Source of the DNA: Sphingomonas adhaesiva
GTDB taxonomy: Bacteria; Pseudomonadota; Alphaproteobacteria; Sphingomonadales; Sphingomonadaceae
Direction of reading: 5' to 3'
Length of the DNA: 64,000 nt
NCBI RefSeq assembly: GCF_036946125.1
Contig: NZ_JAQIJT010000002.1
Location: forward strand, 2,106,001-2,170,000
This document shows positions 49,390-58,325 of the stretch, one piece after another (position 1 is the first letter of the stretch; every line of letters starts with the position of its first letter). The notes below the pieces were generated by a model. That model was not told the origin of the DNA, did not search any database, and saw only the letters and a list, made by a program, of their open reading frames with translations. A program made the translations under genes and the position numbers.

Positions 49390-49700
49390 TGCGCGGTATC
49401 TCCGTGGAACCAGAATTCGCTGTCTGCGGTGGAAAGTCGGGTCAGGAAGCCGGCGCGCTCCAGCACGGCGCGCAAGGCGGCGCCGGCGGGCGCGGTCAGG
49501 GTCAGCGCCCCGCCGGCCTGCGCCGCGGTGGCGCGCGCCGATTGCACCAGTTGCAGCACGCTGAGGTCCGGCGCCGCGACCCCCGACAGGTCCAGCCGGA
49601 CCGACGCGCCGGCGGTCAGCGCGTCGCGCAGCGTCTGCGCCAGCGTGCCGATCGTCGGCAGACACAGGTCCTCGGCTGCGGTCACCGTAGTGATCGGCAT
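49386..49700 (-). CDS. STAS-domain protein, first gene of the chemotaxis operon
   Basis: A 104-aa STAS (anti-sigma antagonist-like) domain: VRLDLSGVAAPDLSVLQLVQ matches the loop that carries the phospho-Ser in SpoIIAA, here with Asp-Leu-Ser (Ser47). GALTLTAPAGAALRAVLERA follows. Similar small STAS proteins head chemotaxis-like operons in other Proteobacteria. Whether it is phosphorylated is not known. The start at 49700 has GAGGGGTAACAAG upstream. The operon promoter should lie in 49701-49900. Confidence 0.82.
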   Translation of the reverse strand: MPITTVTAAEDLCLPTIGTLAQTLRDALTAGASVRLDLSGVAAPDLSVLQLVQSARATAAQAGGALTLTAPAGAALRAVLERAGFLTRLSTADSEFWFHGDTAQ

Positions 49701-50007
49701 CTTGTTACCCCTCAGATGTAGAACCGTCGTCGCGAAGACGCTGCGATGACGATGTCGAATCTCACCAACGGACGGTGGACTGTCGCCATTCGGCGCCCAT
49801 CCCCTCCCAGGCCACGATAGGTAGCCGGAACAGGTGAAACATAGATTAACTCTGCCGACATCTTGGCGGACTTTATACAGATGGCGGACGAACCCCCGCT
49901 TCTACCCTTGTTTCATCGACGCCAGCCGATTGGTCACCCGCGACCATCATCCGCGCCGGCGCCTGCCCCTCGCCCTGCGCCGCGGTCCGCGATAGGGAGG
50001 GTTCGTC
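49701..50007. promoter_or_regulatory. Divergent intergenic region of the chemotaxis operon and lacI
   Basis: 307 bp with no gene seen. It contains an A/T-richer patch at about 49830-49885 (GAAACATAGATTAACTCTGC; GGACTTTATACAGATGG) that likely holds promoters for both directions. ACTTTATAC resembles a -10 box for the plus strand. No clear palindromic operator was found. Confidence 0.4.
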
Positions 50008-50997
50008 ATGCCGATGAAACTGGCCGATCTCGCTGCGATCGCGGGTGTCTCCACCGCCACGGTGTCGCGCGCGCTGTCGGGCCATCCCGCGGTCAGCAAG
50101 GCGACGCAGGAGCGAATCGTCGCGCTGGCGCGCGAACACGACGTCCGCCCGAATCAGCTGGCGCGCAACCTGCGGATGCGCAGCACCGGGGCGATCGGGC
50201 TGGCGATGCCGCTCGGCCATGCGCGGCGGCAGCATCTGACGGACCCCTTCTTCCTGTCGCTGCTGGGGTTCCTGGCCGACCTGCTGGTCGAGCGCGGCTA
50301 CGACATCCTGCTCTCACGCGTGCTGCCCGACGGATCGGACTGGCTGAAGCATCTGGTCGACGGCGGGCGGATCGACGGGCTGCTGCTGATCGGTCAGTCC
50401 GACCAATATGACGCGATCGAGCGGACGGCGGAGCGCTATCGCCCGCTGGTCGTCTGGGGATCGCACCGCCCCGGGCAGCGCCACGTCACGATCGGAACCG
50501 ACAATATCGCGGGCGGCGCGATGGCGGCGGCGCATCTGCTGGAGCGCGGTCGACGCCGGCTGCTGTTCGTCGGCGACCCCGCCCCGCCCGAATTCGCGGA
50601 TCGCTGGACCGGCTTTCGCGACGCGGCGGGCGGACGCGGCGTCGAGCCCGAACTGCTGGCCTGCGCGATGGAGCCCGACGCGGTCCACGCCGCCGCCGCC
50701 GCGCGCTTCGCCGCGGGCGACGCGCCGGACGGCATCTTCGCCGCGTCGGACGTCGCCGCGATGAGCGTGATGCGCGCGGCGGCGGCGGCGGGTCTGGCGG
50801 TTCCCGGCGACCTTGCCGTCATCGGCTTCGACGACGTCACGCTGGCGGCGCAGATGTCGCCCCCGCTCACCACCATCCGCCAGGATCTGGTGCAGGGTTC
50901 CGCCCTGATGGTCGACCGCCTGCTGCGCCGCATCGGCGGGGAGGATGCGCCCTGCGCGATCATCCCCCCCGAACTGATCGTCCGCGCCTCGACCTGA
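50008..50997 (+). CDS. LacI-family transcriptional regulator
   Basis: A 329-aa regulator. The DNA-binding helix-turn-helix is KLADLAAIAGVSTATVSRAL (about 4-23), with the hinge HDVRPNQLARNLRMRST. The sugar-binding core has IGLAMPL, DGLLLIGQSDQ, GTDNIAGGAMAAAHLLERGR, DGIFAASDVAAMSVMRAAAA and GDLAVIGFDDVTLAAQMSPP. LacI proteins bind sugars or related ligands. It converges on the outer-membrane channel gene and is divergent from the chemotaxis operon, so its target may be its own region or a distant sugar locus such as that at 55.8-64 kb. An AGGGAGGG ribosome site precedes the start. Confidence 0.92.
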   Translation: MPMKLADLAAIAGVSTATVSRALSGHPAVSKATQERIVALAREHDVRPNQLARNLRMRSTGAIGLAMPLGHARRQHLTDPFFLSLLGFLADLLVERGYDILLSRVLPDGSDWLKHLVDGGRIDGLLLIGQSDQYDAIERTAERYRPLVVWGSHRPGQRHVTIGTDNIAGGAMAAAHLLERGRRRLLFVGDPAPPEFADRWTGFRDAAGGRGVEPELLACAMEPDAVHAAAAARFAAGDAPDGIFAASDVAAMSVMRAAAAAGLAVPGDLAVIGFDDVTLAAQMSPPLTTIRQDLVQGSALMVDRLLRRIGGEDAPCAIIPPELIVRAST

Positions 50998-51004
50998 GCG
51001 CGGC

Positions 51005-52495
51005 TCAGAAGCGGAAGCTGATCCACCCCGCCAGGAAGTCGGAGCTGCGATAGCCCGCCCTGGTCAGCGACGGTCCCGCGACGAAATGCTCGTACCGCCC
51101 CGTCATCGACAGCCGCGGCGAGATCGACCAGATCGCCTGCAACCGCGCGACATCGGCGATCTTCGCATCGCGCACGTTTTGCGTCCCCGCGAACGGCTGG
51201 CCGTTGGCGCGGTACACCGCATCGCGCACGTCGTCGCGCCACGCCAGCTGATATTCCGCGGTCACGCGCAGCCGCTTCGTCGGCGACACGGTGACGTTGG
51301 GCGCCACCGCGATCAGGTTCGACGGCGTCAGGAACAGCCCGTAGCTGTAATAGATGTTGTTGCCGAACGGGGCATAGGCGTTGCGCAGCTTGCCGTCGCC
51401 GTATCCGCCGCCGCCGCTCGCATAATCGGCGTGGAAGCCGACGCGCACCGCCTGCGGCGAAGCGCCCAGGCGATAGGTCTGCGCCATGAACACCTGCCAC
51501 GCATCGACCTGCTGGTCGATATAGGTGCCCCATTGGTGGTTCGCGGACCAGTCGATCGTCCATCGCCCCGCATCACCCCACAGCCGCGCCCCGGCGTAAT
51601 AGCGCGTCGCCGGGCCGATCCGCCCGCCCCACGCGCCCACCGCATTGCGCCGCCGCCACAGGAAGGGGTCGAAATACAGCTTCGACCCGCCCAGCCACGT
51701 CCGGGGCACCACCAGCCCCAGCGTCATGCCGGAGAAGCGGCGCGCGGGGTCGATCACGTCGTCGTCCGCGCCCAGGTCGCCGTATTGCGTCGGTTTCAGG
51801 TCGAACAGGTCGACGCGCATCGTCGCGGTGCGCGCCCAGCCGCGCCAGCCGTTCAGCGTGTAGCGGATGGTGTTGTTGTCGCGTTGCGAGACGAGCAGGT
51901 TCGGGCCGTCGGTGAACTCCTGCCGGCCGTAGCGCACGCCCAGCTCCGCCCCGGCGACTTCCGCGCCCACCTCGGCGAACGCCTGCTGCACCACCAGGTC
52001 GTTGCGCAGCGCGGCGGAGGGCACGCCCAGCGCGATACCGGAGATGCCGCCGTGCGCCACCTCGACGAATCCGCGCAGGTGCGGTCCGACATGCACGTCC
52101 GCGCCCAGCACCAGCCGGCGGATGTCCTGCCGCTGCGCGCGCGTCTCGCGCAGATTGGGATTGGTGGTCAGGTTGACGCGCGCGCGCGCCTCGCCCGACA
52201 GCGTGACATAGACGTCGCCGTCCTCGTCCGCCGGGATGAACTTCAGCGCGTCGAGCGCATCGCGGCGCTTGGCCGGGTCGCGCAATGCACTCCAGTCCTC
52301 GGCCCAGCGCGACAGGTTGTAGCCGTTGGTATTGGCCCCGTCGCCCGCCGCCGCCTGCGGATAGGAGGTGACGGTCGGCGTCGCGGGATTGCGCGTACCC
52401 CCCGCCTCGCTCGGCGCCACCTGCTGCGCCGCCGCGGCATGCGCCATCACGAGCGCTGCGGTGGCCCCCGCAGCGCGAAACGTCGTCATCATCAT
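51005..52495 (-). CDS. Alginate-export-family outer-membrane channel
   Basis: A 496-aa beta-barrel protein of the alginate_exp/AlgE-like group. Signal peptide at about 1-23 (AAAAQQ). Barrel strands include YVTLSGEARARVNLTTNPNL, HLRGFVEVAHGGISG, LGVRYGRQEFTDGPNLLVSQ and SPRLSMTGRYEHFVAGPSLT. It ends in Phe (GWISFRF), as outer-membrane proteins do. Many members are diffusion channels rather than alginate exporters. Three ATG codons (52495, 52492, 52489) follow GAGGGGG; the third has the best spacing. It lies 6 bp after the DctA-type gene, so it may be the outer-membrane entry for the same substrate. Confidence 0.82.
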   Translation of the reverse strand: MMMTTFRAAGATAALVMAHAAAAQQVAPSEAGGTRNPATPTVTSYPQAAAGDGANTNGYNLSRWAEDWSALRDPAKRRDALDALKFIPADEDGDVYVTLSGEARARVNLTTNPNLRETRAQRQDIRRLVLGADVHVGPHLRGFVEVAHGGISGIALGVPSAALRNDLVVQQAFAEVGAEVAGAELGVRYGRQEFTDGPNLLVSQRDNNTIRYTLNGWRGWARTATMRVDLFDLKPTQYGDLGADDDVIDPARRFSGMTLGLVVPRTWLGGSKLYFDPFLWRRRNAVGAWGGRIGPATRYYAGARLWGDAGRWTIDWSANHQWGTYIDQQVDAWQVFMAQTYRLGASPQAVRVGFHADYASGGGGYGDGKLRNAYAPFGNNIYYSYGLFLTPSNLIAVAPNVTVSPTKRLRVTAEYQLAWRDDVRDAVYRANGQPFAGTQNVRDAKIADVARLQAIWSISPRLSMTGRYEHFVAGPSLTRAGYRSSDFLAGWISFRF

Positions 52496-52501
52496 TCCCC
52501 C

Positions 52502-53842
52502 TCAACCCGCCGAAACCGCATCCGCATCCCGTTGGTCGACCCGTGCGGCGCGGCCCGCCAATGCCGCATCGAACTGTGCGCGGTCCAGTTTTCCTTCCCA
52601 GCGCGAGACGACGACGGTGGCCACCGCGTTGCCGATGAAGTTGGTGAGGCTGCGGCATTCGCTCATGAAGCGGTCAACGCCCAGGATCAGCGCCATGCCC
52701 GCGACCGGCACGCTGGGGACGATCGACAGCGTGGCGGCCAGCGTGATGAACCCCGCGCCGGTCACCCCCGCGGCCCCCTTCGACGACAGCATCGCGACCC
52801 CCAGCAGCAACAGCTGCTGCCCCAGCGTCAGCTCGACGTTGCACGCCTGCGCGATGAACAGCGCCGCCAGCGTCATGTAGATGTTGGTACCGTCCAGGTT
52901 GAACGAATAGCCCGTCGGCACCACCAGCCCGACGATCGACTTCGGGCAACCCGCGCGCTCCATCTTCTCGATCAGGCTCGGCAGCGCGCTTTCCGACGAG
53001 GACGTCCCCAGCACCAGCAGCAGTTCCGCCTTCAGATAGGCGATCAGCTTCAGGATCGAGAAGCCGCACAACCGCGCCACCGCGCCCAGCACGACGATCA
53101 CGAACAGCAGCGAGGTGAGGTAGAAGGTGCCGACCAGCGCGGCGAGGTTGGCGAGCGTGCCGACGCCGTACTTGCCGATGGTGAACGCCATCGCGCCGAA
53201 CGCGCCGATCGGCGCGGCCTTCATCAGGATCGCCACCACCTTGAACACCGCCAGCGACAGGTCCTCCAGCGCGTGGAGCACCCGCGCGCCGCGCTCGCCG
53301 ATCATCGCGAGGCCGATGCCGAACAGGATCGCGACGAACAGCGTCTGGAGGATGTTGCCCCCGGTCAGCCCCGACAGGAAGCTGTCGGGGATGACCCCCA
53401 GCAGGAAGCCGGTCAGCGTGCTGTCGTGCGCCTTGGCGGCATAATCCGCGACCTTGCCCGCATCGAGCGTGGCCGGATCGATGTTCAGCCCCGCCCCCGG
53501 CCGCACCACGTTGGCGACGACCAGCCCGACGATCAGCGCCAGCGTCGAGAAGAACAGGAAATAGCCGAACGCCTTGGCCGCGACGCGTCCCACCGCGGCC
53601 AGGTCGCGCATCCCCGCAATCCCGGTCACGATCGTCAGGAAGATCACCGGCGCGATAATCATCTTCACCAGCTTGATGAACGCATCGCCCAAAGGCTTCA
53701 GCGCCTCCCCCGTGGCCGGCGCGAAATGCCCCAGCAGCACCCCCGCCGCGATCGCGACCAGCACCTGGACGTAGAGGTGCCGATACCATGGCGGCGGCGC
53801 GACCGGCGGCGCGTCGGCGGCGGGCGGGGGGAAATGAGCCAT
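52502..53842 (-). CDS. Dicarboxylate/amino acid:cation symporter (DctA family)
   Basis: A 446-aa DAACS transporter with about eight helices and two re-entrant loops. Signatures: LGTSSSESALPSLIEKMERA (serine-rich hairpin), TGYSFNLDGTNIYMTLAALF and a final GVDRFMSECRSLTNFIGNAV. These match DctA for C4-dicarboxylates; GltP-like amino-acid use cannot be excluded. It is likely first in a two-gene operon with the outer-membrane channel. The region upstream (53843-54118) is shared with the divergent aldehyde dehydrogenase; no gene was recognised there. Confidence 0.9.
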   Translation of the reverse strand: MAHFPPPAADAPPVAPPPWYRHLYVQVLVAIAAGVLLGHFAPATGEALKPLGDAFIKLVKMIIAPVIFLTIVTGIAGMRDLAAVGRVAAKAFGYFLFFSTLALIVGLVVANVVRPGAGLNIDPATLDAGKVADYAAKAHDSTLTGFLLGVIPDSFLSGLTGGNILQTLFVAILFGIGLAMIGERGARVLHALEDLSLAVFKVVAILMKAAPIGAFGAMAFTIGKYGVGTLANLAALVGTFYLTSLLFVIVVLGAVARLCGFSILKLIAYLKAELLLVLGTSSSESALPSLIEKMERAGCPKSIVGLVVPTGYSFNLDGTNIYMTLAALFIAQACNVELTLGQQLLLLGVAMLSSKGAAGVTGAGFITLAATLSIVPSVPVAGMALILGVDRFMSECRSLTNFIGNAVATVVVSRWEGKLDRAQFDAALAGRAARVDQRDADAVSAG

Positions 53843-54118
53843 GATCGCGATCCTCGTTCCGGCATGACGCTACGGTATCCGCGGACCGTTGCCCACCGGC
53901 GTCGCGATCGCCAACCAGAAACTGCCCGGCCCCGCGCACGACATCGCATTTTTCGCCCGCACCGGCCCGATCCCGCGCGCGACCCAGCGCGCGATCCTCG
54001 CACGCCACCGCACGATTGTGCCGGAAACGCCGCAGGAAGCGGCCATCGCCCCCTCTGGCGCGGCCGCCATGACTTCTGTTATGCCGCCGTCGATAGCGGT
54101 TTGCAGGAGAGCGATGCG

Positions 54119-55552
54119 ATGACGTTCGACGATGATTACGCGATGCTGATCGGTGGCGAGCGCGTGCGCGGCACGGCGACCTTCGACGTCGTCAATCCCG
54201 CGACCGAGGAAGTGATTGCACGGGTGCCCGACGCCACGCGCGAGGATCTGGATCGGGCCGTCGACGCCGCGCGTGCCGCCTTTCCCGCCTGGGCCGCGAC
54301 CCCGATTGCGGAGCGCAAGGCCAAGCTGATGGCGCTGGGCCAGGCGGTGATGGCGCAGGCGGATCCCTTCATGCGCCTGCTGACGCAGGAACAGGGCAAG
54401 CCGCACGCCGAGGCGCAGGGCGAGGTGATGGGCGCGGGCTATTGGCTGATGGGCGCGTCGCAGCTCGACCTGCCGGTGACGGTGAACGAGGATTCGGCCG
54501 ACCGCTACAGCGAGACGCGGCACGTGCCGCTCGGCGTCGTGGGGGCGATCTCGCCGTGGAACTTCCCGTTGATCCTGGCGATGTTCAAGGTCGGCCCGGC
54601 GCTGCTGGCGGGCAATACGATGGTGCTCAAGCCGTCGCCCTTCACCCCGCTGACCACGCTGAAGTTCGGTGAGATCGCCGCCGGTATCCTGCCGGCGGGC
54701 GTGCTCAACATCGTCACCGGCGGCGACGATCTGGGTCCGTGGATGACCAGCCACCCCGGCTTCGACAAGATCAGCTTCACCGGCTCCACCGCGACCGGCC
54801 GGCGCGTGATGCAGTCCGCGGCGCCGACGCTGAAGCGCGTCACGCTGGAGCTGGGCGGCAACGACGCCGCGATCGTCATGCCCGACGTCGATGTCGAAAA
54901 GGTCGCCGAGGAGCTGTTCTGGGCCGCGTTCCGCAACAACGGCCAGATCTGCATCGCGACCAAGCGGATGTACGTCCACGAGGACATCTACGAGCCGCTG
55001 AAGGAGGCGCTGGTCGCCTATGCGAAGACCGTGAAGGTCGGCGACGGCGCGGAGCAGGGCACGCAGATCGGCCCGCTCAACAACAAGCAGCAGTACGACC
55101 GCGTGCTCGACCTGATCCAGGACGCCAAGGACAAGGGCTATCAGTTCCTGGTCGGCGGCGAGAAGGCCGACGTACCGGGCTATTTCATCCCCGTCACCAT
55201 CCTCGACAACCCGCCGGAGGACAGCCGCATCGTGCAGGAGGAGCAGTTCGGCCCCGTCCTGCCGCTGCTGAAGTTCGACGATCTGGAGGACGTCGTGCGC
55301 CGCGCCAACGCCACGGACTATGGCCTGGGCGGCTCGGTCTGGGGCAATGACGAGGACAAGGCGCTGGAGATCGCGCAGCGCATCGCCAGCGGCACCGTCT
55401 GGGTCAACGAAACGCAGCACCTGTCGCCGACCGCGGCGTTCGGCGGCATGAAGCAGTCGGGCGTCGGCGTCGAGGGCGGGGTCGAGGGCCTGCTGGAATA
55501 TACCAACGCGCAGACGATCGTGCGCAAGAAGAGGGCGCCGGTGGCGGCATAA
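54119..55552 (+). CDS. Aldehyde dehydrogenase family protein
   Basis: A 477-aa NAD(P)+-dependent aldehyde dehydrogenase. Catalytic residues: Asn148 (SPWNFPLI), Glu244 (VTLELGGNDAAI) and Cys278 (NNGQICIATKRMYVHE). The nucleotide loop is SFTGSTATGRRVM (about 219-231). It resembles the succinate-semialdehyde / short-chain aldehyde group, but the substrate is undecided. The start at 54119 follows AGGAGAGCGATGCG; another ATG at 54114 is out of frame. It is divergent from the dicarboxylate transporter; linkage to succinate metabolism is possible. Confidence 0.92.
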   Translation: MTFDDDYAMLIGGERVRGTATFDVVNPATEEVIARVPDATREDLDRAVDAARAAFPAWAATPIAERKAKLMALGQAVMAQADPFMRLLTQEQGKPHAEAQGEVMGAGYWLMGASQLDLPVTVNEDSADRYSETRHVPLGVVGAISPWNFPLILAMFKVGPALLAGNTMVLKPSPFTPLTTLKFGEIAAGILPAGVLNIVTGGDDLGPWMTSHPGFDKISFTGSTATGRRVMQSAAPTLKRVTLELGGNDAAIVMPDVDVEKVAEELFWAAFRNNGQICIATKRMYVHEDIYEPLKEALVAYAKTVKVGDGAEQGTQIGPLNNKQQYDRVLDLIQDAKDKGYQFLVGGEKADVPGYFIPVTILDNPPEDSRIVQEEQFGPVLPLLKFDDLEDVVRRANATDYGLGGSVWGNDEDKALEIAQRIASGTVWVNETQHLSPTAAFGGMKQSGVGVEGGVEGLLEYTNAQTIVRKKRAPVAA

Positions 55553-55568
55553 GAGCACACTTCCCCAA

Positions 55569-55766
55569 CGCGTCACCCCGGGTCTGACCCGGGGCGGCAC
55601 CTTTGCAAAACGGGCGCAACAGCACCGAGCGCATGCCGTGCTCCTGCGCAGGCAGGAGCCCAGGGCCAAGCAGAACAACGCCTTATGGGACCTGCAACTC
55701 TGGGCCCCGGCCTTCGCCGGGGAACAGGCAGGAAGTCTCGCGGCGGCCTCGCTCAAGCCGGGGTGA
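55569..55766. repeat. REPIN-like element, copy G, chimeric, with flanking repeats
   Basis: CCCCGGGTCTGACCCGGGG (about 55576-55594) comes first. TTTGCAAAACGGGCGCAACA then opens the REPIN-like element (55602). The left hairpin (55639-55660) and the linker are intact, but the right hairpin is replaced by CCCCGGCCTTCGCCGGGG (55705-55722). This is a recombined element joining two repeat types. The rest of 55553-55790 shows no gene. Confidence 0.7.
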
Positions 55767-55790
55767 CGAAGCGGTCCCCGGGGGGCACCG

Positions 55791-56207
55791 TCAGGCGTCT
55801 TCCGCCTCAGCCAGCACCGCGCGCACCGCGTCCTCGGTCACGCCGAACACCGTCGCCAGCCCCGCCACCGTCGCCCCGCGCCGCGCCAGCTCCACCATGC
55901 GCGCGTGATCCACGTTGGTCGTATAGCCGCGCACGTCGCGCTCCACCCGCGCCTCGCCGGTCCGCGCCAGCGCGCCCGTCGACGCGCGCCGCCTCGGCCG
56001 CGCGTCGCGCTCCTCGACCCGCCCCTCTACCCTGGCGCTGCGCCGCTGCTCCTCCTCGATTCGACGCGCCTCGCGCGCCTGTTCGCGGGAGCGCATCCCC
56101 GCCTCGCGCTCTTCCTGCCGGCGCGCGGTGCGCGCCTCTGCGGCGGCGATCCGCTCCTGCGCGCGGCGTTCGCGGTCGGCGGCGCGCTGCGCCTCGCGAT
56201 CAGACAC
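55791..56207 (-). CDS. Coiled-coil protein with C-terminal helix-turn-helix-like segment
   Basis: A 138-aa protein starting with GTG at 56207, overlapping the SGNH hydrolase stop by 8 bases. Residues 1-65 are a highly charged Glu/Arg/Ala helix (DREAQRAADRERRAQERIAA, RSREQAREARRIEEEQRRSA). Residues 70-92 are Arg-rich. The end (MVELARRGATVAGLATVFGV, then TEDAVRAVLAEAEDA) looks like a helix-turn-helix of the kind that follows ARxGxTxxEIAxxxGxS. It is the last gene of a four-gene overlapping set with glycan-degrading enzymes. Function not recognised; a DNA-binding role is a guess. Confidence 0.6.
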   Translation of the reverse strand: MSDREAQRAADRERRAQERIAAAEARTARRQEEREAGMRSREQAREARRIEEEQRRSARVEGRVEERDARPRRRASTGALARTGEARVERDVRGYTTNVDHARMVELARRGATVAGLATVFGVTEDAVRAVLAEAEDA

Positions 56208-56907
56208 CCAGCCGCGCCAGCACCGGCGACAGCACGCGCGCCATCGCGTCATAGCCCTCGGCGGTCGGGTGGACGCCATCGGACGCCAGCCCCGGCTTCA
56301 TCGCGCCCGCCGCATCCGCCAGCGCGGGCGTATAGTCGACGAAGGTCGCGCCCATCGCGGGCGCGCTCCGCCGCAGCCAGGCGTTGATCGTGCGGATCGG
56401 CGTCAGCACGTCCAGCCCCGGCCGCCACGGGAAGTTCGCCGCGGGCGGCACCGACGCGACCAGCACCCGGATGCCGTTGGCGCGCGCCAGCTGGACCATC
56501 GCGGTCAGATTGTCCTGCGTCTGCGCCACCGTCATCGGCCCGGTATTGCCCGCAATGTCGTTGGTCCCCGCCATCAGGTGCATCACCTTCGGCTTCAGCG
56601 CGACGACGTCCGCCATCATGCGGCACAGCATTTGCGGCGTGGTCTGCCCGCCGATCCCGCGGTCGACACGCCCCGCGGTAAAGAAGGCGGGTCGCTTGTC
56701 GATCCACCCCTGCGTGATCGAATCGCCCATGAAGACGATGCCGGTACCCGCGCCCGACGCGATCAGCCGCCGGTTGTCCTCGGCATAACGTCCCAGCCAC
56801 GGCCAGTCGGTCTTGAGCCTCGCCTCCGCCGCGTCGTCGGCCCGCGCGGCGGTGGCGGCCAGACCCGCGAGCGCCGCCGCGCCGAAGAGGGTACGCCGAT
56901 CGATCAT
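56200..56907 (-). CDS. SGNH/GDSL-family esterase, exported
   Basis: A 235-aa hydrolase. The N-terminus MIDRRTLFGAAALAGLAATA is a Tat-like signal with twin Arg. SGNH blocks: Ser63 in VFMGDSITQGW, Gly in GIGGQTT, Asn in AGTNDIAGNT, and Asp210/His213 in SDGVHPTAEGY. Such enzymes often remove acetyl groups from glycans. Its start overlaps the carboxylesterase stop (ATGA). Coexpression with a family 2 glycosidase and a carboxylesterase suggests side-chain removal from a plant or fungal glycan. Confidence 0.88.
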   Translation of the reverse strand: MIDRRTLFGAAALAGLAATAARADDAAEARLKTDWPWLGRYAEDNRRLIASGAGTGIVFMGDSITQGWIDKRPAFFTAGRVDRGIGGQTTPQMLCRMMADVVALKPKVMHLMAGTNDIAGNTGPMTVAQTQDNLTAMVQLARANGIRVLVASVPPAANFPWRPGLDVLTPIRTINAWLRRSAPAMGATFVDYTPALADAAGAMKPGLASDGVHPTAEGYDAMARVLSPVLARLGV

Positions 56908-58325
56908 AGCTTGTCCGTCCATTGGCAGATGTCCGCGCGCAGCCCGCTCGCCGGCCGCGCCCCCGTCGTGTCGAGCGCCAGATAGGCCCCCTGCGCCCCA
57001 TAGGCGGGCCATGCCGGCAGCGCCTCGCTGTTGGGGTCGCCCGTCTTCACGAAGTTCGCCCAATAGTCCATCAGGTGCAGCGCCCCCAGCCGCTTGTCGC
57101 CGTAGAGATACGGTATCTCCGCGGCGTGATGCGTCATCGGGCCGCCGGGTGCCTCGTCGAACTCGTAGCTCCACACCCGGCCGCCCTGGCGCGCGACCAG
57201 CCGCGCCATGCGCTGCGCGGGGCAGCGGAACGTGGCGTCGGTCGCGATCTGCTGGTCGCGCGTCCCCATCCGCGCGTCCGGCGCGGGGTCGGGCTCGTCC
57301 AGCCGGTAGAAGGCGCGCGCCCTCGCCTCGTTCGCGCCGAACGCGGTCGCGACGAACGCGTCGCGCCGCGTCCGCCCGCCGGGCAGGTCCAGCTCGAACC
57401 GATCGGTCCCGATCAAGAGGTCGAGCGCGGGCCGCGCCGCGATCAGCCGCTCGGGCGTATCGGGCAGCACCGCGCCGTCGATCGTGGTGCGCAGCCAGCG
57501 ATAGTCGTCCGCGGTCAGGACGGGATCGTGCAGCTGCTCGCCCGCCGCGATCGCCGCGCCCGGCGCGGCGCGGCGCAGATCGGCGGGTGCGACCTTCATC
57601 AGCGCGTCGAACTGGTCCCCCATCCGCCACGCCTCCTCCCGGCTGCGCCACGGCAGCCCGAACCCGGGCGTCCCGCTGCCCATGATCGCGCGGCGGAACA
57701 GCCCGCGCGCGGCGGGCGCGGCGATCAGCACGCCGACGTCCTGCGCGCCCGCGCTCTCGCCCGCGATCGTCACCATGTCCGGGTCGCCGCCGAAGCGCGC
57801 GACATTGGCGCGTACCCAGCGCAGCGCCGCGATCTGGTCCTGCACGCCCAGATTGCCGCCGCTGCCGTCGCGACGATGCAGGAAGCCGAGCGCGCCGAGG
57901 CGATAGCGCACCGCGACCACGACGACGCCCTTGGCGACCATCGCGGTCTCGACCATGTCCCCCGGCGACCCGGCGTAATTGCCGCCGCCGTGGATCCACA
58001 CCAGCACCGGGCGCCGGCCCGTCAGCGACGTCGTGCCGACGTCCAGCGTCAGGCAATCCTCCGACTGAAACGCATAATCGCCGTGGTTCCAGCCATAATC
58101 CGCCTGCGGGCAGCTGTTCGCGGGGGCGGTCGCATCGCGCACCCCCTTCCATCGCACCGGCGCGGCGGGCGGCGACCAGCGCCGCTGTGCCACCGGCGGG
58201 GCGGCGAAGGGGATGCCGCGAAACACGACATGTCCCCCCGCGACCGTACCGCGCACCGCCCCCGCCTCGGTCGCGGCCACCGGCTGGACCGACGCGAGCG
58301 CCGCGGCGAGCAACGCGGCGATCAT
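56904..58325 (-). CDS. Type-B carboxylesterase, secreted
   Basis: A 473-aa alpha/beta-hydrolase of the carboxylesterase/lipase type. The signal segment is MIAALLAAALASVQPVAA. The conserved cysteine motif is FQSEDCLTLDV, the oxyanion loop VWIHGGGNYAGSPGD and the nucleophile Ser191 in IAGESAGAQDV. The C-terminal His lies in the PMTHHAAEIPYLYGD region. The start at 58325 overlaps the glycosidase stop by four bases. It probably hydrolyses ester groups on glycans or aromatic esters; substrate unknown. Confidence 0.9.
   Translation of the reverse strand: MIAALLAAALASVQPVAATEAGAVRGTVAGGHVVFRGIPFAAPPVAQRRWSPPAAPVRWKGVRDATAPANSCPQADYGWNHGDYAFQSEDCLTLDVGTTSLTGRRPVLVWIHGGGNYAGSPGDMVETAMVAKGVVVVAVRYRLGALGFLHRRDGSGGNLGVQDQIAALRWVRANVARFGGDPDMVTIAGESAGAQDVGVLIAAPAARGLFRRAIMGSGTPGFGLPWRSREEAWRMGDQFDALMKVAPADLRRAAPGAAIAAGEQLHDPVLTADDYRWLRTTIDGAVLPDTPERLIAARPALDLLIGTDRFELDLPGGRTRRDAFVATAFGANEARARAFYRLDEPDPAPDARMGTRDQQIATDATFRCPAQRMARLVARQGGRVWSYEFDEAPGGPMTHHAAEIPYLYGDKRLGALHLMDYWANFVKTGDPNSEALPAWPAYGAQGAYLALDTTGARPASGLRADICQWTDKL

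Noticed and set aside
51086..54118. Long plus-strand open frame running into the aldehyde dehydrogenase gene
   Set aside because: It is antisense to the channel and symporter genes; only the part from 54119 is coding, with a ribosome site and the family N-terminus.
53889..54122. A 77-codon plus-strand ORF between the symporter and the aldehyde dehydrogenase
   Set aside because: No ribosome site, no recognisable motif, and it overlaps the probable promoter and ribosome site of the dehydrogenase gene.
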